Shown here piece after piece: positions 7,715 through 12,954 of a DNA stretch of 12,954 nucleotides. A model generated the notes under the pieces. It did no database searches. It saw only the letters and a program-made list of their open reading frames with translations, and had not been told where the DNA came from. A program made the translations under genes and the position numbers. The first letter of the stretch is position 1. The number at the start of each line of letters is the position of its first letter. Source of the stretch: CAZOOR01 sp964581505 (GTDB taxonomy: Bacteria; Bacteroidota; Ignavibacteria; Kapaibacteriales; UBA2268); contig CAZOOR010000074.1 in NCBI GenBank assembly GCA_964581505.1, positions 1 to 12,954 of the forward strand. The letters are read 5' to 3'.

Positions 7715-7718
7715 GGAG
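7715..7718 (+). promoter_or_regulatory. Shine-Dalgarno site of hpf
   Basis: GGAG lies seven bases before the ATG at 7726. It is one of the clearest ribosome binding sites in a window where most genes have weak ones. This fits a protein that can be made in high amount when growth slows. The remaining spacer from 7649 shows no clear promoter box. Confidence 0.5.
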
Positions 7719-7725
7719 TAATAAT

Positions 7726-8010
7726 ATGAAAAAACAAGTAACATTCAGGCATCTCAAATCGAGACCGGAGCTACAAACTGCCGCAATGGACCTTATGGAT
7801 AAGTTTGGGAAATTTAATGAAAGTATAACAAGCGCCTCGGTTGAGTTTATTGCAGAATCGCAGAATATTGTTGAGTTTCAAACTCACGTACAAGGACGTG
7901 TCCTTGTTGTTAAAGAAGCATCAGAGGATTTTATGAAAAGTCTTAATGAGGGAGCTGATAAAATGGTTCGTCAATTGAAGAAACATAGAGAAAAAGTTAT
8001 CGGATTATAA
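7726..8010 (+). CDS. hpf: Ribosome hibernation promoting factor, short type
   Basis: A 94-residue protein of the HPF/YfiA (sigma-54 modulation) family, which binds the 30S decoding centre and stores ribosomes as inactive 70S or 100S particles in slow growth. The pattern matches the family: a first beta strand (KQVTFRHL, 3-10), a helix (PELQTAAMDLMDKFGKF, 14-30), strands with SASVEF and VQGRVLVVKEAS, and a basic C-terminal helix (ADKMVRQLKKHREKV). It lacks the C-terminal extension of long HPF. It is followed by a strong terminator and then hprK, a pairing that recalls the rpoN-hpf-ptsN-hprK cluster of Proteobacteria. The resemblance to the family is good, but short HPF and YfiA cannot be fully told apart by eye. 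Confidence 0.85.
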   Translation: MKKQVTFRHLKSRPELQTAAMDLMDKFGKFNESITSASVEFIAESQNIVEFQTHVQGRVLVVKEASEDFMKSLNEGADKMVRQLKKHREKVIGL

Positions 8011-8048
8011 GTTCTAAAAAAAATAATTAACAATTGAAAATTTTTCAT

Positions 8049-8056
8049 TAAATTTG
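8049..8056 (+). promoter_or_regulatory. Candidate -7 box for hprK, touching the hpf terminator
   Basis: TAAATTTG is an exact match to TAnnTTTG, and its last base is the first base of the terminator stem. A start of transcription about 7 bases downstream would fall inside the left arm of the hairpin. Transcripts from here could not form the full stem and would not be stopped by it. No TTG -33 box is found at the usual spacing (a TTG at 8034-8036 is too near), so this remains a suggestion. Confidence 0.35.
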
Positions 8057-8091
8057 AAAAGAGGTAATGTTGATTACCTCTTTTCTTTTTT
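8056..8091 (+). terminator. Strong intrinsic terminator after hpf
   Basis: A perfect 13-base inverted repeat (8056-8068 with 8073-8085, arm GAAAAGAGGTAAT) with a 4-base loop GTTG is followed at once by a run of six T (8086-8091). It begins 45 bases after the hpf stop. It should end hpf transcripts efficiently. It also shows that an upstream ATG at 8067 cannot be the real hprK start, because the stem and the T-run would then be coding. Confidence 0.93.
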
Positions 8092-8096
8092 GGAAG
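8092..8096 (+). promoter_or_regulatory. Shine-Dalgarno site that fixes the hprK start
   Basis: GGAAG sits six bases before the ATG at 8103 and directly after the T-run of the hpf terminator. It is well spaced for that ATG and poorly placed for the one at 8067, which lies upstream of it. It is therefore the main support, with the terminator, for starting hprK at 8103. Confidence 0.7.
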
Positions 8097-8102
8097 CAAA
8101 CT

Positions 8103-9119
8103 ATGCAAACATTAGAAAATATTCAAATATTGCGACAGGATAAAATTCCCGTAGATATATTAATGGAGTCGCATGCCGGTCTTACACATATAAACAATGT
8201 GGGGCTGGATAATCATATTTTATCTAAAACACTATTTCGTCCACAACTTGCACTATCAGGATTTATTGATTCTTTTGCTAATAATTCGGTGCTTATTTTC
8301 GGAAATACGGAAATCACTTATCTGAACAGTTTGGCAGGCGAACAAAAAATAAAAGCAATAAACCATTTATTGCAATTTACAATCCCCTGTATAATTATTA
8401 CAAATAATCATAAATTAGATGATGATTTATTGAATATTCTTACAGTTCGTAATATTGCCGTATTCTCAACAAATCTTTCAACCGAAATTGCTTCATTTGC
8501 TCTTTTCGATTTACTTGACGACCAATTTGCAGACCAAGCTGTATTGCACGGCTCATTTGTTGATGTTTACGGTGTGGGTATGCTATTTATGGGGCGTAGT
8601 GGGATTGGTAAAAGTGAGATTGCACTCGACTTGATTGAGCGTGGGCATCGCCTCGTTGCCGATGATGTAGTTATGCTGACAAAAAAGCGAGAAACAGTGC
8701 TGATGGGTACAGGAACAAATCTTGTCCGGCATTTTATGGAAATTCGAGGTCTCGGAATTATTGACATTAGGCAGATGTTCGGTATCCGTGCAATTCGTTT
8801 CCAGAAGCGTCTTGAAATTATTGTGTTCCTAAAAGAATATAATCCTAACGAAGATTATACACGTATCGGGCTTGACGAAGACGAGACCGATATTATGGGG
8901 GTTAATGTTGCAACCGTTAATCTGCCGATTTTCCCCGGTAAGAATATTACAGTTATTGCCGAGGTTATTGCAGTTAATTATTTATTGCGTACTTACGGCT
9001 ATAATGCCGCTATGGAATTGAGTGGAAGATTGCAGGACGAGATTTCTAAGAAAACTTTGTCCGATATTCCCGTGCAGTTTAGACGTGCCGTACCATATAT
9101 TCAACCTGATGACGAATAA
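8103..9119 (+). CDS. hprK: HPr kinase/phosphorylase
   Basis: A bifunctional enzyme that phosphorylates and dephosphorylates a regulatory serine of HPr or an HPr-like protein according to energy state. The 338 residues show an N-terminal domain (1-about 130) and the C-terminal kinase domain with LHGSFVDVYGVGML (149-161), Walker A GRSGIGKS (164-171), RLVADDVV (183-190) and the family signature EIRGLGIIDIRQMFG (213-227). An upstream ATG at 8067 would add 12 residues, but those codons are the hpf terminator, so ATG 8103 with its own GGAAG site is chosen. No HPr (ptsH), ptsI or ptsN gene is in the window, so the partner is unknown. Many bacteria with hprK but few sugar PTS genes use it in regulation rather than sugar uptake. 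Confidence 0.95.
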   Translation: MQTLENIQILRQDKIPVDILMESHAGLTHINNVGLDNHILSKTLFRPQLALSGFIDSFANNSVLIFGNTEITYLNSLAGEQKIKAINHLLQFTIPCIIITNNHKLDDDLLNILTVRNIAVFSTNLSTEIASFALFDLLDDQFADQAVLHGSFVDVYGVGMLFMGRSGIGKSEIALDLIERGHRLVADDVVMLTKKRETVLMGTGTNLVRHFMEIRGLGIIDIRQMFGIRAIRFQKRLEIIVFLKEYNPNEDYTRIGLDEDETDIMGVNVATVNLPIFPGKNITVIAEVIAVNYLLRTYGYNAAMELSGRLQDEISKKTLSDIPVQFRRAVPYIQPDDE

Positions 9120-9157
9120 TTTAACATTTTTCGGGATTGTTCGTCTATCTTTTTTTT
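9111..9157 (+). terminator. Probable intrinsic terminator overlapping the end of hprK
   Basis: GACGAATAA (9111-9119), which is the last two codons plus the stop of hprK, can pair with TTGTTCGTC (9137-9145) as a 9-base stem with one G-U pair. The loop is 17 bases. Four bases later comes a run of eight T (9150-9157). The long loop and the gap before the T-run make it weaker than the terminators after hpf and dsbD. Confidence 0.5.
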
Positions 9158-9178
9158 AATATCAAATATATGTAAACT

Positions 9179-11224
9179 ATGAAGAATTTATTTAAAAATT
9201 TAATATTGCTTTTTATATTTCTTTCTGTACTGACATCTGCTTATGCCGCTGACAATCAGCATTTCAAGGCAAGTACAAAAGTATCAAAAACAAAAATTAA
9301 AAAGGGCGAGACCTTTGATGTCGAACTCTATTTGAAGATTGAAAAAGGCTGGCATATATATGGCTTTGAGCCTGCCGGTATTGACCCGATGCAATTAGCT
9401 CCTACTTGGACAGAAATCACTATTGCCCCCGAAAAATCTTGGAAAATTGTGGGTAAAATTTGGTCGAGCAAGGCAAAGATTAAATATGACAGTGCTTATT
9501 CTATGAATATACCTGTTTATTATAAAAGGGCATCATACAAATTTAAAGTAAAAGCACTGCAAGATATTAACCTCGAAAATGATAAACTATCAATTGTTTA
9601 TTGGGCGCAACAATGTACTGAGACTTCTTGCTTGCCTCCTGATGAATTCAAAATTTCAGTCGGTACGGTGCTTACTGCTGATGCAAAGAAAAACGCCGAG
9701 AAAGACGAGAATACAGAAGAACTAACTGAACAAGATACTGCTTCGCAAACAGATAATAATGCTGACTCTGCACAAATTGCGACTGGTGCAGATGTTGATG
9801 AATCGAATACACAAATAGCCGAAGACAGCATACACGAACAAACGGAATCGCAATTGGAAGACAGTAAAATGAAAAAGCGCGGACTGCTGGCTTACCTTTT
9901 ATTTGCTATGACTCAGGGATTATTGGCTTTGCTTACTCCTTGCGTATTTCCGATGATTCCGATTACGGTTTCATTCTTTACCAAGCGTTCGGAAAAGGAA
10001 AAGAGCCGCGGTCTGGTTGATTCTACTGTTTATGCAATTGGTATTATATTTACATTTACAGGTATAGGTTTTCTCTTTGCATTAATTTACGGACCTTCCG
10101 GCATACAGAATCTTGCAACAAATCCTTGGCTTAATTTAGCTATTGCAACTATTTTCATAGTATTTGCAATGAACCTATTCGGAGCATTTGAAATACAATT
10201 GCCTACCGGACTGATGAACAAACTTAATGCTAAAAGTCAGGAGGGCTCAGGCATAATGAGCGTGCTATTAATGGGGCTGACATTTTCGCTAACCTCATTT
10301 ACTTGTACCGTACCATTTGTCGGCACTACGCTTGTATCGGTCGGTAGCGGTGAATGGTTCTATCCAATTGTAGGAATGCTGGCATTTTCATTTGTATTTG
10401 CTACGCCATTTTTCCTACTCGCTCTATTTCCTTCGGTACTCAACAAACTGCCGCAATCCGGTGGTTGGATGAATAATATTAAAGTAGTAATGGGATTTCT
10501 CGAAATAGCGGCGGCAATTAAATTTATCAGTAATGCCGACCTTGTTTGGACATTGGGTATAATGCCACGCGAATTCTTCCTTGCTATTTGGATTGCCGCA
10601 CTCATTATGATTGTTTTATATATTCTTGGAATATACAAATTACCGCACGATTCAAAGATAGAAGCTATTGGTACGCCGCGTATTTTATTCTCAGTATTTT
10701 TCATTGCAATTACGTTTTATTTATTTGTCGGTTTGATTGGAAAGCCATTAGGCGAATTAGATGCATTCTTGCCACCACCTAACTATGATGAATTAATGAA
10801 TCCGGGTGGTGTTTCTTCTGCTGCAATCGGCGGCGGTCTTATTGCTTCGAACGGCAAGCATAATTCTTTGCATGATGAATTGCAATGGTTGGATAACTAT
10901 GAAGAAGCACGTAAACTGGCGGAAGAACAGAATAAAAAGCTTTTCATTGATTTTACTGGTTTCACCTGTACAAATTGCAGATGGATGGAACTTAATATGT
11001 TTTCTAAATCTCAGATTGTAAAAGAACTAAATGATATGGTGCTTGTTAGGTTGTACACGGATAGGCGAGAGGAGCCGTATCTTTCTAATAAAAAATTCCA
11101 ACAAGAGAGATTTAATTCAATAGAATTACCCCTATATGTAATCTATACACCAGATGGAAAACTATTAGGTACAAAAGCATTTACTCGTGATATTGACGGT
11201 TTCTTAAAATTCCTTCAAAAGTAA
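9179..11224 (+). CDS. dsbD: Thiol:disulfide interchange protein DsbD
   Basis: An inner-membrane electron carrier that takes electrons from cytosolic thioredoxin to periplasmic thiol proteins such as disulfide isomerases or cytochrome c maturation factors. The 681 residues contain, in order, a signal peptide (about 1-24, ending AYAA), a periplasmic alpha domain with C146 and C151 (QQCTETSC), a long acidic linker (about 163-232), eight membrane helices (about 236-520) with the paired cysteines C255 (LLTPCVFP) and C376 (TSFTCTVP), and a thioredoxin-like gamma domain with C597TNC600 and the cis-proline P651. All six expected cysteines are present. E. coli DsbD is about 565 residues, and the linker accounts for much of the excess. 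It has its own terminator downstream and appears to be a single-gene unit. Confidence 0.95.
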   Translation: MKNLFKNLILLFIFLSVLTSAYAADNQHFKASTKVSKTKIKKGETFDVELYLKIEKGWHIYGFEPAGIDPMQLAPTWTEITIAPEKSWKIVGKIWSSKAKIKYDSAYSMNIPVYYKRASYKFKVKALQDINLENDKLSIVYWAQQCTETSCLPPDEFKISVGTVLTADAKKNAEKDENTEELTEQDTASQTDNNADSAQIATGADVDESNTQIAEDSIHEQTESQLEDSKMKKRGLLAYLLFAMTQGLLALLTPCVFPMIPITVSFFTKRSEKEKSRGLVDSTVYAIGIIFTFTGIGFLFALIYGPSGIQNLATNPWLNLAIATIFIVFAMNLFGAFEIQLPTGLMNKLNAKSQEGSGIMSVLLMGLTFSLTSFTCTVPFVGTTLVSVGSGEWFYPIVGMLAFSFVFATPFFLLALFPSVLNKLPQSGGWMNNIKVVMGFLEIAAAIKFISNADLVWTLGIMPREFFLAIWIAALIMIVLYILGIYKLPHDSKIEAIGTPRILFSVFFIAITFYLFVGLIGKPLGELDAFLPPPNYDELMNPGGVSSAAIGGGLIASNGKHNSLHDELQWLDNYEEARKLAEEQNKKLFIDFTGFTCTNCRWMELNMFSKSQIVKELNDMVLVRLYTDRREEPYLSNKKFQQERFNSIELPLYVIYTPDGKLLGTKAFTRDIDGFLKFLQK

Positions 11225-11244
11225 TAACGATATCTGCATATATT

Positions 11245-11278
11245 AAAAGGACTGCCAAAATAGCGGCAGTCCTTTTTT
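11245..11278 (+). terminator. Strong intrinsic terminator after dsbD
   Basis: A perfect 12-base stem (AAAAGGACTGCC 11245-11256 with GGCAGTCCTTTT 11265-11276) with an 8-base loop ends in a run of six T (11273-11278). It starts 20 bases after the dsbD stop and is a textbook rho-independent terminator. Confidence 0.94.
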
Positions 11279-11464
11279 ATTTGCCCTCATTTATAATTTA
11301 CAATAATCGAAAAACAATGGTAAGTAAATGCACTATTACCACTTTTATATATCTAAACAATTAAGTATATTTGTATTATCTATTATTTGTGATTAATTTT
11401 CAAATACCATTTGTTATTGGTCAAACAAATAATAAGAAAAGAATAATATGAATTATATCACTAG
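11279..11464 (+). other. AT-rich leader, possibly of a gene cut by the insertion sequence
   Basis: No gene is seen between the dsbD terminator and the left IS end. A TATATTTG box (11366-11373, TAnnTTTG type), a purine-rich stretch (AAGAAAAG near 11436-11443) and an ATG at 11448 could be the promoter, ribosome site and start of a native gene. After five codons the sequence enters the IS at 11465. The continuation of such a gene is not found beyond the IS. It may equally be plain spacer DNA. Confidence 0.35.
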
Positions 11465-11474
11465 TGTCCGACTA
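11465..11474 (+). repeat. Left terminal inverted repeat of the IS
   Basis: TGTCCGACTA, ten bases perfectly matched by the right end in inverse orientation. Beyond ten bases, both ends continue as AT-rich, only loosely similar sequence. Confidence 0.85.
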
Positions 11475-11550
11475 TTTATTTTAAATAAATGTCCAAAACC
11501 CTTATATTCGAGAAATGAAACGACGAAATTTCTAACTCAAAGGCAGGGCT

Positions 11551-12783
11551 ATGTGCTTAATAAGCAAGAACAAAAATACAGACAAACCTCTTTTAAAACA
11601 AATAATAGATATGATCCCGAAATATATATTGTCAAATTCAATATCTAAAAACAATTCCGACAAGCATTACAGGGCCTACAAAACTTATGACCAATTAGTG
11701 GCGGTTTTATACGGACAGCTGAACAAATGCGTCGCTTTGCGCGATATAACCCTAGGCCTGGGGCTGAACACCAAATTCATGTACGATCTGGATCTGTCGC
11801 AAAGCCCTGCAAAGTCAACTATGTCAGACGGTAACGAAAAGAGGCCTTATAAAGTTTTCGAAGATATTTATTTGTCTTTGGTAGGACATTATTCCAGATA
11901 TTACAGGAAAACACCGAAATATAAAGAAATAAAGGAAATAGAGGGGAGCTCCGTGAAACTCGTCGACAGCTCGACAATAAGCTTGTGCCTGAGCACTTTT
12001 GACTGGGCAAAGTTTCGGACAGCTAAAGGCGGCCTGAATATCCATACTTGCCTGGACGAGGCAAAAATGATCCCCGAAATGATCAATATCACGGAAGCTA
12101 AAGTCCACGACAGGAAGGGCATCAGAGATTTTGTTTTCGACAAAGGCACGATCATAGTTGAGGACAGGGGATATTTTGATTTTTCGCTTTTCAAGTCCCG
12201 CATCGAGAATGAAAACTATTTTGTGACGCGCATCAAGAAGAACACGCAATTTGAATCAGTTGAAGAACTAGACTTGCCCCAAGGCAAAGACGAACATGTC
12301 CTCAAGGACGAATTGATCCGCCTGACAAGCAAAAAAGCGATCAAGACCGGCATGGACAAAGAGCTCCTGAGGCGAGTTGCAGTATTCAAAGAGGACGAAA
12401 ACAAAGTTATAGAGGTCATATGCAATAATCTCGACTGGAGCGCAGCGACTATAGATGATCTTTACAAGCGGAGGTGGACAATAGAGATATTTTTCAAATT
12501 ATTGAAGCAAAACCTGCAAGTGAAGACTTTTCTCGGGACAAGCGAAAACGCATGCAAATCGCAGATATTTATATCTCTTATAGCATATTTTCTAATAGAT
12601 CTGATGCGAAGGACAATGAGCAAGGCCGATCACAGTTTCAGCAATTTTGTGAACCTGGTCCGGATTTGCTTGGTGCATTACCACAGCGTGAAATATGTCG
12701 TGAACGAAATCTTGCCGATATCGCAGAAAGTAAAGAAAGAGCCAGAAAGAAATCCAGCCGAAGAACTGTTTTTCATGTATTAG
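11551..12783 (+). CDS. IS4 family transposase (DDE type)
   Basis: The 410-residue enzyme cuts and joins the IS ends. Its N-terminal part (about 40-115, with YDQLVAVLYGQL and ALRDITLGL) resembles the DUF4372-type domain common in IS4 transposases. The catalytic core shows D139 (LVDSSTI), D205 (VEDRGYFD) and E312 within the YREK signature of the IS4 family: Y305, R308, E312 and K319 at the canonical spacing. The frame is intact over its full length, so the copy may be active. The start at ATG 11551 is the most likely, although the ribosome site (GGCAGGG) is modest. Small open frames on the other strand here are shadows. Confidence 0.92.
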   Translation: MCLISKNKNTDKPLLKQIIDMIPKYILSNSISKNNSDKHYRAYKTYDQLVAVLYGQLNKCVALRDITLGLGLNTKFMYDLDLSQSPAKSTMSDGNEKRPYKVFEDIYLSLVGHYSRYYRKTPKYKEIKEIEGSSVKLVDSSTISLCLSTFDWAKFRTAKGGLNIHTCLDEAKMIPEMINITEAKVHDRKGIRDFVFDKGTIIVEDRGYFDFSLFKSRIENENYFVTRIKKNTQFESVEELDLPQGKDEHVLKDELIRLTSKKAIKTGMDKELLRRVAVFKEDENKVIEVICNNLDWSAATIDDLYKRRWTIEIFFKLLKQNLQVKTFLGTSENACKSQIFISLIAYFLIDLMRRTMSKADHSFSNFVNLVRICLVHYHSVKYVVNEILPISQKVKKEPERNPAEELFFMY

Positions 12784-12893
12784 ATCTAGGATTGCGACTT
12801 AGGATTGGAGATATTGCTTGATTCTGGAAAACTGCCGCTTGATTATCAATGAGTTGCAGATCTGTGCGCTTTATTTTGTAATTTAGTCGGACA
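12784..12893 (+). repeat. 3' noncoding part of the IS with the right terminal inverted repeat
   Basis: After the transposase stop, about 100 bases of noncoding IS sequence lead to TAGTCGGACA at 12884-12893, the inverse of the left end. No accessory gene is seen. Confidence 0.8.
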
Positions 12894-12953
12894 GGAGTGG
12901 CGACGACTATAACCATCCATCACCAGTGCCAAGCGTATCAGCCCGTTCTCTTT
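12846..12953 (-). pseudogene. Fragment of an IS3-type integrase-core transposase, cut by the IS end (partial)
   Basis: From the right window edge, a - strand frame reads about 20 residues of flanking DNA including LIRLALVMDGYSRR. This strongly recalls the integrase-core strand 'YLALVMDAYSRRIVGW' of IS3-family OrfB proteins. At 12893 the frame runs into the IS end and stops at 12846-12848 after IS-derived residues that no longer fit. The expected next residues (IVGW-like) are replaced, and they are not found on the left side of the IS either. Only a short stretch is visible, so the family call is tentative. Codon composition is also richer in G and C than the host genes. Confidence 0.45.
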
Positions 12954-12954
12954 G

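Larger units (their letters stand above)
11465..12893 (+). mobile_element. Complete IS4-type insertion sequence, 1429 bp
   Basis: The element is bounded by TGTCCGACTA (11465-11474) and its exact reverse complement TAGTCGGACA (12884-12893), and holds a single full-length transposase gene. The size fits IS4-family elements. Its coding part is visibly richer in G and C than the host genes around it (for example the stretch near 11750-11815), which points to recent arrival. The flanking bases (ATATCACTAG on the left, GGAGTGGCGA on the right) do not form a target-site duplication. The exact subgroup cannot be fixed by eye. Confidence 0.87.

Noticed and set aside
11448..11648. 66-residue open frame starting at ATG 11448
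   Set aside because: Only its first five codons are outside the IS. The remainder runs over the IS end and into the transposase start in another frame, so it is a chimera rather than a gene.
11824..12249. 141-residue open frame on the - strand inside the transposase
   Set aside because: Shadow of the transposase gene; no domain, and it is fully covered by conserved coding sequence on the + strand.
12474..12821. 115-residue open frame overlapping the transposase end on the + strand
   Set aside because: It overlaps the YREK region of the transposase in another frame; its charged, low-complexity composition has no homology signal.
1..12954. CRISPR arrays, tRNA or rRNA genes, riboswitches
   Set aside because: No regularly spaced direct repeats, no cloverleaf or rRNA-like stretch, and no recognisable riboswitch core were seen in the intergenic parts.

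Overview
The window looks like chromosomal DNA from an AT-rich bacterium of the Bacteroidota / Ignavibacteria / Kapabacteria part of the tree. The main pointers are the end of a type IX secretion (T9SS) C-terminal sorting domain at the left edge, an outer-membrane barrel protein (so a Gram-negative envelope), weak Shine-Dalgarno sites, and several TAnnTTTG boxes that resemble the Bacteroidota -7 promoter element. The lineage is an inference. The short form of IspG argues against a typical Bacteroidetes or Chlorobi member.

Region by region. 1-85: the last 27 residues of a T9SS cargo protein. 86-250: an intergenic block built of small hairpins, probably a dispersed repeat. 460-2461: a tight pair, rhomboid protease and ispG (isoprenoid synthesis), on the + strand. 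2462-3031: def (peptide deformylase) on the - strand, ending exactly where ispG ends. 3143-5928: a piece of the division and cell-wall cluster, murD, a small unknown membrane protein and ftsW. 6005-7648: accD, followed by a secreted beta-barrel-like protein whose N-terminus appears to be hidden by a one-base frame change. 7726-9119: hpf (ribosome hibernation) and hprK (HPr kinase/phosphorylase), separated by a very strong intrinsic terminator that falls only 11 bases before the correct hprK start. 9179-11224: dsbD, with its own terminator. 11465-12893: a complete IS4-type insertion sequence with 10-bp perfect inverted ends. 12894-12954: what looks like a piece of an IS3-type integrase gene on the - strand, cut by the IS end.

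Most of the genes are envelope and housekeeping functions: peptidoglycan precursor synthesis (murD) and polymerisation (ftsW), fatty acid initiation (accD), the isoprenoid precursor for undecaprenyl carrier (ispG), thiol redox in the periplasm (dsbD), membrane proteolysis (rhomboid), and nascent protein maturation (def). The hpf-hprK pair echoes the rpoN-hpf-ptsN-hprK cluster of Proteobacteria, without rpoN or ptsN here.

I did not find a new multi-gene system. The points most worth a second look are the terminator/promoter junction at hpf-hprK, the frame-broken N-terminus at 6829-6974, the unknown membrane protein between murD and ftsW, and the IS insertion that lacks a target duplication and has unrelated DNA on its two sides.
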